Shown here piece by piece: positions 1 to 8,130 of a DNA stretch of 38,227 nucleotides. Origin of the DNA: Candidatus Cloacimonadota bacterium (lineage in GTDB: Bacteria; Cloacimonadota; Cloacimonadia; Cloacimonadales; Cloacimonadaceae); assembly GCA_029781115.1 (NCBI GenBank), contig JAKOXG010000015.1, forward strand, positions 1 through 38,227, written 5' to 3'. The notes beneath the pieces are model-generated. The model was not told the DNA's origin. It did no database searches and saw only the letters and a list, made by a program, of their open reading frames with translations. How positions within the stretch are numbered: position 1 is the stretch's first letter; each line of letters starts with the position of its first letter. A program made the translations under genes and the position numbers.

Positions 1-2
1 AG

Positions 3-530
3 ACGGTGCAGCTCAGTTGGCAGATGCCTGATACAGAGCGTGGCTTCAGGGGTTTTCGCATCTATCGGGATGATGAGCCTTATGCCGATATAAATGATAC
101 TGCACACTGCTATTTTCAGGATTCAGTTGCACCGGGCGATACCCTCACCTACTATGTGGTGGCTCTCTATGGCAATGTGGAATCCGCACCCAGCAACAGC
201 GTGACAGTGATCACAGACGAGGTGGGCAATGCCGATGAGCTCGCACCACCATTGATCAGCAAGGTGCTGATCTCACCTAATCCTTTCAGTGAGATCGCGG
301 TGATCCATTATGAGCTGGGCAAGCGGGCAGAGCTGGAGATAAAGGTCTATAACATCAGGGGACAACTGGTGAGAACGCTTTACAAGGGTAAGCAAGGCAA
401 AGGTGAACAAGCCTTGGCTTGGGAAGGATGCGATGACAATGGCAGGTATGTGGCCAGTGGAGTGTATCTGCTGCAGATGAAGCTGGACGGGAAGGCGCAG
501 AAGCCAATGAAGCTGGTGAAGGTGAGGTAG
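3..530 (+). CDS. Secreted protein, C-terminal part (Fn3-like plus FlgD-like tail), 5' end outside window
   Basis: This is the 3' end of a longer gene. The frame is open from the window edge, and the only early start candidate is a GTG at position 6 with no ribosome binding site in view. Residues about 1-70 read like a fibronectin type III module (GFRIYRDDEPY, then TYYVVALYGNVES). The last about 85 residues are a FlgD-Ig-like / Por-secretion-tail type domain: SPNPF near residue 91, then VYNIRGQLVRTL and GVYLLQMKLDG. In related bacteria such tails end large secreted or cell-surface proteins and act as the sorting signal or a surface module. Nothing here shows the catalytic or adhesive part of the protein. 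The TAG stop at 528-530 is followed at once by GC-rich repeats. Confidence 0.75.
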   Translation, partial: TVQLSWQMPDTERGFRGFRIYRDDEPYADINDTAHCYFQDSVAPGDTLTYYVVALYGNVESAPSNSVTVITDEVGNADELAPPLISKVLISPNPFSEIAVIHYELGKRAELEIKVYNIRGQLVRTLYKGKQGKGEQALAWEGCDDNGRYVASGVYLLQMKLDGKAQKPMKLVKVR

Positions 531-531
531 G

Positions 532-590
532 GGCCGGCTGCGGGCCGGCTGCGCCGGCCAGGTGTTAGGTTTTAGGTGTTAGGTGTTAGT
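532..590 (+). repeat. GC-rich hairpin plus TTAGGTG-type heptamer run
   Basis: An 11-bp unit GGCCGGCTGCG occurs twice in tandem at 532-553. The second copy forms a perfect hairpin, GGCCGGC-TGC-GCCGGCC, at 543-559. It is followed by four heptanucleotides (GGTGTTA, GGTTTTA, GGTGTTA, GGTGTTA) at 561-588 and then by TGCTGCGCTGGTTTC. Hairpin, heptamers and CTG(A)CGC-like tail are also the last three modules of the composite repeats at 622-1036 and 36415-36801, so this is probably a partial copy of that family. Confidence 0.85.
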
Positions 591-621
591 TGCTGCGCTG
601 GTTTCGGGGGTGCCTACGACA

Positions 622-1036
622 AGTCGTCAGTAGTCAGTCGTCAGTAGTCAGTCGCTGCGCTTTGTTCAGAGCTGCGCATGCTATCTTCATGGAGGGAGTC
701 CGTGTAGAGAAGGGATTATCCCGCGAAACAGGGCTGAAATGGCTTGGTGTAACTATAACCTTGGTTGTGGGTTAGCGTTGGCTCACAATGAGGAATTGGC
801 TATTGATGCGGTGCAAGCTGGTATTTTACTTTCCGCCGAAGGGTGATAATATTTGCATCTTTTGTATGCCTTCTATTTGCAGGCGATTACGAGATTATTT
901 CTTTGGATTTTTGGCGTCGAAGTGAGATCGTCAGTGTATATAGTGAAGGCATGTTTTTCGGGAGTCGATTTTGCATAAGCGGTGTTGAGCCGGCTGTGCC
1001 GGCCAGGTGTTAGGTTTTAGGTGTTAGATCTGACGC
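622..1036 (+). repeat. Composite dispersed repeat, copy A
   Basis: The modules in order are: an AGTCAGT/CGTCAGT heptamer run (623-654) followed by CGCTGCGC; an unmatched spacer; a body from about 739 to 950; an unmatched stretch; a hairpin GCCGGC-TGT-GCCGGC (989-1003); a TTAGGTG-type heptamer run (1006-1027); and CTGACGC (1030-1036). The body aligns with the reverse complement of about 36465-36676. Exact shared words include TTACGAGATTATTT (887-900 against 36516-36529 reversed) and ATCGTCAGTGTATAT (927-941 against 36475-36489 reversed). The start codons and short reading frames inside are interrupted, so no gene is supported. This repeat fills most of the 650-bp gap between the first gene and malQ. 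Confidence 0.8.
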
Positions 1037-1181
1037 AATCGTTTAGATACGAGTGAGTTAGGTAGAACTTTCGATGAGTGAGGGAGGGAGAGTAGCTGCG
1101 CCGCAGTTGTGAGTTGTGAGCGGCGGCCAAAAGTTGCTGGAAGCGGTGTTTCAGGATGAGAATATGGTAGATAGTGATTGC
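1037..1181. other. Remaining gap before malQ
   Basis: No gene is supported here. The stretch contains one more 7-bp tandem duplication, AGTTGTG twice at 1105-1118, inside GCTGCGCCGC...GCGGCGGCC, where GCCGC and GCGGC flank the duplication as a small inverted repeat. I see no clear rho-independent terminator for the convergent malQ operon that ends at 1182. Confidence 0.5.
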
Positions 1182-2660
1182 TCACAATTCCCACTCGATG
1201 CGCCATTCCCAGTTGCCCAAGGGCGTACCGGGGATGTTCATGCGGGCTTCAGCACCTAAGTTGAGCAGGTCTTGCATGGGGAAGATGCAGGTTTCGCAGC
1301 CGCTATTGATGGCAACTTGCATCATCAGGTCTGCGGCGTTGGTGGCTCGGGTGCCTTCGTCCATCACGTTCTCAAATCTGGGGTCTTCACGGCGGTGCTG
1401 CATGTAGTCAATGAAGTGCCGGTATTCTTGGGACTCGGGATCCAATTCTTCAAACCATTGGCGGGTGGTAGGGTTGTCGTGTGTGCCGGTGTAGATGATG
1501 CGGTTGGCGGGGAAGTGCTCTACATCAGGGTGGCAGTCCTGCCAGCAAAATTGGAGGATGATCATGCCATCGAAGCCCAAGCGGTCGCGAACTTCGCAGA
1601 CATTGGGGGTGAGGATGCCCAAGTCTTCGGCGATAAAGCGTTTGGCGGGATAATCTTGGAGCAGCCTCTCAAATAGTTGTTCGCCGGGGGTGGGGAGCCA
1701 GCTGCCTGCTTTGGCGTCGGTAGGCAGCTGCGGTTCGGAAGTGATGGGATCGACGGGACAGTCTATGCTCCAATGGTTTACGTAGCCGATGAAGTGGTCC
1801 AGCCGCAGCCTCTCTACATAGTCCATGCTGGCGGAGATACGCTGCTCAAAGAGCTGAAAGACTTCATTTTGCTTTTCGTCCCAGCGGTAGATGGGGTTGC
1901 CCCAGAGTTGGCCATCTTCGCTGAAGGCATCGGGTGGCACACCGGCGACTCTTTGGCGGAGGCCGTGTTCGTCCAGATAAAAGAGTTCCGGATGCGCCCA
2001 AAGCTCTGCGCTGTGGTAGGATAGATAGATGGGCAGGTCGCCCCAGAGCTGAATGCCTATCGCCTTTAAACCTTGAGAGAGGGCGGACAGCTGCTCCTGC
2101 AGAATGGCCTGGATGGCGGCTTGGATGCGCATTTGGTGCCCGAAATCATGGAGCAGTTCCTGCCAAAGCTCTTCGCTGTAAGTCCTGTGTTGCAGTGGCC
2201 AGGAGCTCCAATGCGGCGAATCATAAAGGTGATCCAAGAGCACAAAGGCGATGTAGGGTTTGAGCCAAGCGGCGTTGGTTTGGATGAAGGAGTCGAGGTC
2301 GTGCCGTTTCAGATAAGCGTTTGCGGCTTGGTCCAAGAGCTTAGTTTTGACCCTGGTTACTTCTTCGAAGTGGATGCGGTTTGAGGCAGGAATACGAGCA
2401 TTTTTCAAGGCGGGCAGGTCTATCAAGCCGGCTTCATACAAGAGTTCAGGGCTCACCAAAAGCGGATTAAGGGCAAAGGCGGAGATGGGGTTGTAAGGCG
2501 AATTGCCATAACCGGGGTGGTTGAGGGGCAGGATCTGCCAGATTTCATAGCCCTGTTCCTTGATCAAAGTGGCAAAATCCAAGGCAGTTGGGCCAAAATC
2601 GCCAATGCCGAAGTCGCCCGGCAGTGAGCTGATGTGGAGCAGGATACCTTTCTGTTTCAT
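1182..2660 (-). CDS. malQ: 4-alpha-glucanotransferase (amylomaltase, GH77)
   Basis: MalQ transfers alpha-1,4-glucan segments between maltodextrins or to glucose, in cytoplasmic glycogen/maltodextrin metabolism. The 492-residue length is normal for bacterial GH77. Family signatures are complete: LLHISSLPGDFGIGDFG at the N-terminus, QILPLNHPGYGNSPYNP, and the three catalytic acids. These are the nucleophile in RLDHFIGY (D288), the acid/base in IAEDLG (E345) and the transition-state stabiliser in GTHDN (D395). The C-terminus NIPGTPLGNWEWR is also typical. The start MKQKG is chosen because its ATG shares an ATGA with the holA stop; an in-frame ATG nine codons upstream lies inside holA. It is the last gene of the minus-strand operon. 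Its pairing with a replication gene looks like loose operon packing, not a shared pathway. Confidence 0.95.
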   Translation of the reverse strand: MKQKGILLHISSLPGDFGIGDFGPTALDFATLIKEQGYEIWQILPLNHPGYGNSPYNPISAFALNPLLVSPELLYEAGLIDLPALKNARIPASNRIHFEEVTRVKTKLLDQAANAYLKRHDLDSFIQTNAAWLKPYIAFVLLDHLYDSPHWSSWPLQHRTYSEELWQELLHDFGHQMRIQAAIQAILQEQLSALSQGLKAIGIQLWGDLPIYLSYHSAELWAHPELFYLDEHGLRQRVAGVPPDAFSEDGQLWGNPIYRWDEKQNEVFQLFEQRISASMDYVERLRLDHFIGYVNHWSIDCPVDPITSEPQLPTDAKAGSWLPTPGEQLFERLLQDYPAKRFIAEDLGILTPNVCEVRDRLGFDGMIILQFCWQDCHPDVEHFPANRIIYTGTHDNPTTRQWFEELDPESQEYRHFIDYMQHRREDPRFENVMDEGTRATNAADLMMQVAINSGCETCIFPMQDLLNLGAEARMNIPGTPLGNWEWRIEWEL

Positions 2661-3664
2661 TTGCAGTCCATGATCCTGATGGCGCAAAGCTCCAGCAGTG
2701 TGTGGGGCGTGCTCATGCTGAGTTTGAACTGGCTGTCTGTTTCCAGCAGGATCCGCATGATGCAGCGCATCTGCTTGAGGGTGTAGCTCTTGGAGAATTG
2801 GATAAACTCTTGCCTTTGAGTGGGGAAGAGGTCGCCCAGGTGCTTGTTTGCGATTTCGGTGTCGCTGATTTTATTGGCTTTGAGGGCCAAGATGTTGTGG
2901 ATGGAGTTGTAGAATTTGTTGAATTGGAAAAAGACCTGCAGGCCTTCCCAGTCGGAATCCAGCATCCTGTTGATGGTCTTGAGGCATTCGGGCAGGTCGC
3001 GTCTGCCCAGAGCTCTGTAAAAGTCAATCATGGTGCCCACTCTGGAGGTGCCCAAGCTGCGTTCCACGTCTTTTGCACTCACGCTGTAGCGGTCTTTGGA
3101 CATCAGCAGCAGCTTCTCCAGCTCGTTGTAGGCGATGGCATAATCCAGTTCCACCCTTGCCAGAAAGGCACTTCGGGCGGAGGCGTCCATCTGCTTGCCT
3201 TTTTGTTTGAGGACAAAGTCCAGCCACTTTTGGAGGTCGTAATGGCTGCGGGGCGGGTCGCAGACTATCTCCAGAGAGCTTTGACGCACTGCTTTCCAGA
3301 CACTGAGGCGTTTATCTATCTTACTGGCGTGAAGCACCAGGCTTTGGATCTCGGATGTGTCTTTGAAATAGGCGGTTAGAGCTTGTTGGTCTGCAGCTTT
3401 CAGCATTTCAGCGTTGCGGATCACGATCAGCTTGCTGCTGGCAAAGATGGAGTAGGTATCCAGCACCTCGCCGAGCTCATTCCTCTGGATGTCATCGCCA
3501 TAAAGGTTGATGGTTTCGATGTCTTGCTGTTGTTTGAGTTCGGATTGGATTATCCTCAGCACATAGTCGCTCTGCCAGGCGTCCGTGCCCAGCAGGAGGT
3601 AGTTTTGCCCCAAGCTCACCATCTGAGGCTTGAAGGAAAGTGCGTCTAAGCTGCCTTTGTTCAT
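2657..3664 (-). CDS. holA: DNA polymerase III, delta subunit
   Basis: Delta is the clamp-loader subunit that opens the beta sliding clamp. The 335-residue protein has the expected N-terminal opening (NYLLLGTDAWQSDYVLRII), a conserved strand region (FASSKLIVIRNAEML near residue 75-90) and the mid-region with LQKWLDFVLKQKG, as in HolA/YqeN proteins. It lacks an intact Walker A, as delta normally does. The C-terminal helical collar domain (LLLETDSQFKLSMS... LLELCAIRIMD) is present. It starts 4 bases downstream of the uppP stop and overlaps malQ by 4 bases, so it is translationally packed in the operon. Identification rests on overall pattern rather than a catalytic motif. Confidence 0.88.
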   Translation of the reverse strand: MNKGSLDALSFKPQMVSLGQNYLLLGTDAWQSDYVLRIIQSELKQQQDIETINLYGDDIQRNELGEVLDTYSIFASSKLIVIRNAEMLKAADQQALTAYFKDTSEIQSLVLHASKIDKRLSVWKAVRQSSLEIVCDPPRSHYDLQKWLDFVLKQKGKQMDASARSAFLARVELDYAIAYNELEKLLLMSKDRYSVSAKDVERSLGTSRVGTMIDFYRALGRRDLPECLKTINRMLDSDWEGLQVFFQFNKFYNSIHNILALKANKISDTEIANKHLGDLFPTQRQEFIQFSKSYTLKQMRCIMRILLETDSQFKLSMSTPHTLLELCAIRIMDCK

Positions 3665-3668
3665 GGGG

Positions 3669-4472
3669 TTATCTCACCAATAGAAAGATGCTGAGCAGGC
3701 CGGCAGCCCAGCAGTAATAGGCAAAGTATTTGAGCTTGCTTTTCTGGATGAGTTTGATCATGAGCGAGATGACCAGATAGCCAGAGATAAAGGCACAGAG
3801 CATGCCTGTCAGGTAGATAAAGAAAAGCTGTGTGTTCAAGGATTGCAGGGATTTGAACTCTTTGAGGTTGGCGGCGAGGATAGCGATGATGGAGAGCAAA
3901 AAGGAGAAGCTGGCGGCATCTTCACGCTTGATGCCGGCAAAGAGCGAGGCGCTGATGGTGGAGCCGGAGCGTGAGATGCCGGGGATGATGGCGATTCCCT
4001 GCATCAGGCCGATGAAGGCTGCGCGGGGCCAACCCATAGCGGTGATGCGGATGGTGCCCTCTTTCATGTAATCTGAGGCAAAAACGAGGCCGCCTGTGAT
4101 CAACAGCATAAAAGCGACGACTAAAGGCTTTTGGAAGAGGGCTTCAAAATAATGTCCCAAGGTCAGGTAGATCACTCCGGTAGCCAAGGTGGCGACGATC
4201 AGGTAAAAGACGAGCCTGCGGTTGTCGCGGTGTTTGGGGTCTTGGTCTTTGAAACTGAATACCGATACTGTCATCTCCCAGAGCATCTTGCGGTAGTAAA
4301 GCAGCACAGCAAAGAGGGTGCCCAGGTGCAGAAATACTTCAAAGGTGATGTTTTGGGAAGACTGGAGCTGTAAAAACTCCTGGGCCAAGACGAGGTGGCC
4401 GGAAGAGCTGACGGGAAGGAACTCTGTGAGCCCTTGGATGATGCCTAAGATAATGGATTGCAAATAAGACAT
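3669..4472 (-). CDS. uppP: Undecaprenyl-diphosphatase UppP (BacA)
   Basis: UppP dephosphorylates undecaprenyl diphosphate at the inner membrane to regenerate the lipid carrier for peptidoglycan and other envelope glycans. The 267-residue polytopic protein carries both family signatures: GLTEFLPVSSSGHLVL at residues 14-29 (with E17 and H26) and GISRSGST at 165-172 (with R168). The start MSYLQSII is chosen because it begins at the first hydrophobic helix; the 39 codons upstream in frame lie within the preceding gene and encode an unrelated, polar stretch. It begins 7 bases after the stop of the deacetylase gene, which fits an envelope theme. Confidence 0.95.
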   Translation of the reverse strand: MSYLQSIILGIIQGLTEFLPVSSSGHLVLAQEFLQLQSSQNITFEVFLHLGTLFAVLLYYRKMLWEMTVSVFSFKDQDPKHRDNRRLVFYLIVATLATGVIYLTLGHYFEALFQKPLVVAFMLLITGGLVFASDYMKEGTIRITAMGWPRAAFIGLMQGIAIIPGISRSGSTISASLFAGIKREDAASFSFLLSIIAILAANLKEFKSLQSLNTQLFFIYLTGMLCAFISGYLVISLMIKLIQKSKLKYFAYYCWAAGLLSIFLLVR

Positions 4473-4479
4473 ATAACAC

Positions 4480-5772
4480 TCATATGATTTTGGGAACGTA
4501 GTAGCGTCCACTCTTGGAAAGCGGAACCAGGGTAAAGCCCGCTTTGGTGATTCTATCGATAAACTTTTGCAGATACACCAGTTTTTCACGGCTGTGACAG
4601 TGGGTGATGGCGATCAGGTTTGGGTTTGATTGGCTCATGGATTGAAGTTGCTTGATCTTGGCATCCATGTTTGCATCTGAGATGTTGGGGGCGTCCAAGA
4701 AGATGTGGTTTCTATAGGCGGGTACATGCGCTTTCTGGGCTTCAGAATAGGCGACGGAGACGTTTGAGGTACGGCTGTCCAGGAAGAGCTTGTTCCGCTC
4801 CTTCAGCACCGACATCACATGCCGCATCACATCTTTATCTGTGGTGGCGAAGCTGCCCATGTGGTTGTTGATGCCGATGCAGAGGTGCAGTTGGTCAAGG
4901 TGTTTGGTCAAAGTTTTGCGGATTTCCTGCTGGCTCATCTGCACCAAGATGGCACCTTTGCCGGGGTTAACTTGCGGGTAGCCAATGGGTTCCATGGGGA
5001 TATGGGCAATGGACTCACGCCCCTGAGCGTGCGCTCTTTCCATTGTGGTGACGCTATTTTCATAGCCGGGCATGATGGCAAAAGTGACGGCTTGAGGCAG
5101 GAACAAGAAGTCGTCCAATAGCTTGCCGCCGATCTCGCCAAAGTCATCGACTACGATGGCTAAGGTCTTGGGCTGAGCCTTGTCTTTGTAGGCTTTGGAA
5201 TCGAGGTAAATCTCCAGCTTCCAAGTGGTTTTGGAATCTGGGAGGCTGAAGGAGAGGCTCTGCCTTTTGCCTCGTTCAACGGCGTTTACCATCTTGGCGC
5301 CGGCGCGCTCCATGCGGCCTTTGATGACCATGTTGGCATAGTAGAGGTCGTAGACGTTTTGATCCAGCGGGACTTGGTAAGTGATGGTGTTGCCTCGTTT
5401 TTGCTTTTTGTAGAGCTTTTCACCCACGCCCAGTTCCTTGAGTGTGGCGATGATGGAAGGCTCCAGGTCTGGCTGGGAAGTGCTCTTCTTCACTGCCTTG
5501 GCTGGTGTTTTGTCCTTTGTTTTGTCCTTGGTTGCAGTGCTGCGTTTGGCTTGAGCCTTCTTTGCCGGAGTGGCTTTCTGAGCGACTTTTTCGGCATCCT
5601 TGTCTTTTGGTGCAGGCTCGGTCTTGATGGGTTGCAAGATGAGCCAGATAGCCACCACGGCTACCAGTCCCATCAGGATATATGGCAGCAAGCCTTGATC
5701 TTGCTTCTTTTTCTTGGCCTTGCTGGTTTTTCTCTTGGTTGTCTTAGTTGGTGTCTTCTTGGGTTTGTTCAT
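4480..5772 (-). CDS. Divergent polysaccharide deacetylase family protein (YibQ-like), membrane anchored
   Basis: A 430-residue protein with three parts. Residues 1-27 are strongly basic and Lys-rich. A single transmembrane segment follows at about 29-47 (LLPYILMGLVAVVAIWLIL). A Lys/Ala-rich periplasmic linker runs to about residue 100. The C-terminal half has the divergent polysaccharide deacetylase fold: LAIVVDDFG, HIPMEPIGYP, GINNHMGS, LFLDSRTS and AITHCHSREKL. The DD, NNHMGS and DSRTS motifs are those conserved in this family, which is probably periplasmic; substrates are poorly known. Its start overlaps the upstream membrane-protein gene by 29 bases, and the only other Met in the N-terminal part is inside the membrane segment, so the upstream ATG is the credible start. 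uppP lies directly downstream. Confidence 0.85.
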   Translation of the reverse strand: MNKPKKTPTKTTKRKTSKAKKKKQDQGLLPYILMGLVAVVAIWLILQPIKTEPAPKDKDAEKVAQKATPAKKAQAKRSTATKDKTKDKTPAKAVKKSTSQPDLEPSIIATLKELGVGEKLYKKQKRGNTITYQVPLDQNVYDLYYANMVIKGRMERAGAKMVNAVERGKRQSLSFSLPDSKTTWKLEIYLDSKAYKDKAQPKTLAIVVDDFGEIGGKLLDDFLFLPQAVTFAIMPGYENSVTTMERAHAQGRESIAHIPMEPIGYPQVNPGKGAILVQMSQQEIRKTLTKHLDQLHLCIGINNHMGSFATTDKDVMRHVMSVLKERNKLFLDSRTSNVSVAYSEAQKAHVPAYRNHIFLDAPNISDANMDAKIKQLQSMSQSNPNLIAITHCHSREKLVYLQKFIDRITKAGFTLVPLSKSGRYYVPKII

Positions 5773-6637
5773 TTATTTGCTCTATGATAGGTTGTTTGTC
5801 ATATTTGCGGGGTTTGATGGGGTGTAAGAAACGAGTAATCTGGGTGGCTAACCACACCAGAGGGATGAAGAAAAAAGATGAACACAGAGCTGCGAAGGTG
5901 ACCAGGATCACATTTATGCTCAAGGCAATGGTGCTGCTCAAGGAGATGAGGTTGAGTTTGAAATCGAGCCCCAAAGCATGAAAGATGGGATAGTAGATGT
6001 AATCCTGCCAATTGATGTAAGCTCTGCAAAAGAGGAGGATAAGGAAGATGTGCAACAGGTTGAAAGTATGAAAACGGTAAGGATGATGACGAGCGAAGAT
6101 TCTCACTCTGGCTAAAGCATTGGGGAAGGAGTGGCCGAGCTTTTGCCAGGGTTCCGTCCAGCTGTGGCTGAGATGGCTGATCAAGATGGCAAAGATGCCC
6201 AAACCTCGGGCAGTCCAGGAAGCTATCGCCTTCTCACTGATCAGGATGCCATAGAAGTATTTGAAGAAGATCGCCAAGAGAAACAGGATGGCAAAGCAGA
6301 ACAGGCAGGTGAGGAGATACTTGTGAAGCTCAATGATAAATAATTTGAATTCGGCTTTGGTGTGGGGTGCGGAGACGTAGTATTTGGCGATGATAAAGAG
6401 AACGTAGACCGCTAAAAACAGGAAGATGCACAAGGGTAGATAGTGCATCTTGAAGGTCAAGAGCTCGGAGACTACATGCAGCAATTCCAATGCGTCCAGC
6501 CAATATAGCAGCAAAACAGGGAAGATGAAGACCTGGATGCCGTTGAAGCCACCAAGCCAATACTTCAGCAAGCTCCGGCCAAGGGTTTTATACAGAGGCT
6601 GGGGTTTGGGTGGTTGTAGGTTGGGCGTCATCTCCAT
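5744..6637 (-). CDS. Polytopic membrane protein of unknown function
   Basis: I do not recognise the family. The 297 residues contain about six hydrophobic segments: IQVFIFPVLLLYWLD, LPLCIFLFLAVYVLFIIA, a third around LTCLFCFAILFLLAIFF, a short one at GIFAILISHLS, LLHIFLILLFC, and ALSINVILVTFAALCSSFFF. The N-terminus is Pro/Gln-rich and the C-terminal tail is charged (KPRKYDKQP..., then Glu/Gln-rich). Start: the ATG at 6637 has a GGGAG about 10 bases upstream and overlaps the barrel gene by 10 bases. An ATG two codons in would give an exact ATGA overlap, but its GGAG abuts the start codon. Its place between a beta-barrel gene and an anchored deacetylase gene suggests an inner-membrane partner in envelope biogenesis (inference only). 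Confidence 0.75.
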   Translation of the reverse strand: MEMTPNLQPPKPQPLYKTLGRSLLKYWLGGFNGIQVFIFPVLLLYWLDALELLHVVSELLTFKMHYLPLCIFLFLAVYVLFIIAKYYVSAPHTKAEFKLFIIELHKYLLTCLFCFAILFLLAIFFKYFYGILISEKAIASWTARGLGIFAILISHLSHSWTEPWQKLGHSFPNALARVRIFARHHPYRFHTFNLLHIFLILLFCRAYINWQDYIYYPIFHALGLDFKLNLISLSSTIALSINVILVTFAALCSSFFFIPLVWLATQITRFLHPIKPRKYDKQPIIEQINEQTQEDTN

Positions 6638-8130
6638 AGGTATTGCACTCCCAGGCGGAACTCTTGATTTTGCACGGGTAAGCCATTGAAAATGACCAAT
6701 GAGCGTCCCAGCAGGTTGAGTATTTCAGCTTGCAACCGAAGCTGAGGCAAGGGATTCCAGCTGCCGCCGAAGTCCAAGCTCAAGGCTTCGGGCAGGCTGT
6801 GTCCCTGATGGTCTTTGCAGTTGTAGCTCTGTTTGAACTGTAAAAAGAGAGTATAGTCTTGCTTTTCACGGCGTAAAGAGGTGTTGGCTTCAAAGATGGG
6901 ACTATAGGGGGCGCGGATGTGGTTTTGATGGGGCAGATGCTCAAGATTGGCGATCAGGCTTTGGTTCAGGGTAAACCAGGGGAACTTCAGCAGCGCGGCT
7001 ACCTGCATCCGGTTGTGCCATTTGGGCTGAAGGATCAGCAGTGGGATGGGCTCAGTTTGCTTTTGGATAAGCACTTCCGCATTGTAGATGTAACTGCTAT
7101 AGATGCCTACGGAGATGTTGTTTTGAGGGCTGTTGTCCCGATAGCTGTAGGAGCCAAACAAAGCGGGTAATGAGCGCTGTAGCTTGAGCTGCAGGTTGAG
7201 GGGCGCCATCTGGGCACGGCCTTGATCCGTCTGTCCGGCCCAGTGATGATCTGCCAGCAACATGCTTCTGCTGTAGTGTTTCAGGGTGGGCACATTGGCC
7301 ACGCTGAGCAACCATTTGGGACTGGGGCTGTGTTGCCAATAGATGTCAATGGCAGGCAGGATGTGGCTCATATCACTCATTAAGCCGAACTTCTGGAGCT
7401 TGAGGTCTTTGTAGCCCATCTGGGTGCGCCAGGTGCTGAGCATGGCGAATCTGCCCAGAGAGGTGCCCAAGAGGTTCTCTATAGCATGATTGTTGAATGA
7501 GATGGTGTGACTGTGCCACAAGCCAGGTTGCATGTGCTTTGTGCTCAGCCCGTCATGAAAGTGTGAGCTGTTTTCCCACCAAAGGCGGGTGTGTATGTCC
7601 TTTAGCAGCCAGCTGTTATCTTGTAGCTCATCAAGGTCAAAGGCGACACTGAAGAGAAAGGCGTTGCCTTGATAGCCCTTGGCACTTGCATCCTGATAAC
7701 GCAGTGCGGTGGCTATCTTGAGGTCATCATGAGCCTGGAAAGCGGTTCCCAACATATAATCCTGGTGGTTGAAGCCTTTACTATAGAACTTGTCATGGAC
7801 ATCCACTCTCACAAATTCCAATCTGGGGTGCAGATTGTAAAGGGAGGCACTCAATTTGAAACTTGGTGCAATAGACAGATCCGCTGCGAACCTGCCCTTC
7901 AGCTTGGGAAGCTCTTCTTGGGTCTGCATGGGTAGGAACTGCTGAGTGGAGGGGATGAAATCTGGCAGGCTATCCCGCAACTCTGCGCTCTCAAATGATA
8001 GTGCTCCCCGGGGTCCCAGAGGTATCTTCACCTGTCCTTCACCCAAGACTTCCAAACTGGGCAGCACGTGGGGCTTAGCTGCCAGAAAGCCGCACAGACA
8101 GAGCAGAACAAGGATTGGCAGCTTTCTCAT
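6628..8130 (-). CDS. Putative outer-membrane beta-barrel protein
   Basis: A 500-residue exported protein. It has a signal peptide (MRKLPILVLLCLCGFLAAK) and then a short linker with GPRGALSFESAELRD. The rest is a long run of alternating polar/aromatic strands such as PSFKLSASLYNL, RLRLQAEILNLLGRSL and the terminal EFRLGVQYLWR. Aromatic-rich amphipathic strands that run to the very C-terminus are typical of outer-membrane barrels, including TonB-receptor-like barrels. No plug domain is visible and the length is short for a TonB receptor, so transport of a specific ligand is not supported. It shares ATGA with the upstream TPR gene and overlaps the downstream membrane-protein gene by 10 bases. 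Confidence 0.75.
   Translation of the reverse strand: MRKLPILVLLCLCGFLAAKPHVLPSLEVLGEGQVKIPLGPRGALSFESAELRDSLPDFIPSTQQFLPMQTQEELPKLKGRFAADLSIAPSFKLSASLYNLHPRLEFVRVDVHDKFYSKGFNHQDYMLGTAFQAHDDLKIATALRYQDASAKGYQGNAFLFSVAFDLDELQDNSWLLKDIHTRLWWENSSHFHDGLSTKHMQPGLWHSHTISFNNHAIENLLGTSLGRFAMLSTWRTQMGYKDLKLQKFGLMSDMSHILPAIDIYWQHSPSPKWLLSVANVPTLKHYSRSMLLADHHWAGQTDQGRAQMAPLNLQLKLQRSLPALFGSYSYRDNSPQNNISVGIYSSYIYNAEVLIQKQTEPIPLLILQPKWHNRMQVAALLKFPWFTLNQSLIANLEHLPHQNHIRAPYSPIFEANTSLRREKQDYTLFLQFKQSYNCKDHQGHSLPEALSLDFGGSWNPLPQLRLQAEILNLLGRSLVIFNGLPVQNQEFRLGVQYLWR

Noticed and set aside
543-559. Rho-independent terminator after the first gene
   Set aside because: The GGCCGGC hairpin is strong, but no T-run follows, and the same hairpin appears away from gene ends in the composite repeat.
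561-654. CRISPR array
   Set aside because: The units are 7 bases in direct contact, with no spacers of constant length, and no cas genes are present.
590-775. A 61-codon plus-strand frame in the left repeat island
   Set aside because: It crosses heptamer runs and repeat modules and has no protein-like composition.
1006-1027. Telomere-like TTAGGG repeat
   Set aside because: The unit is TTAGGTG with period 7, internal in the chromosome, and followed by genes.
2702-3379. A 225-codon plus-strand frame opposite holA
   Set aside because: No domain pattern and fully inside the complement of holA.
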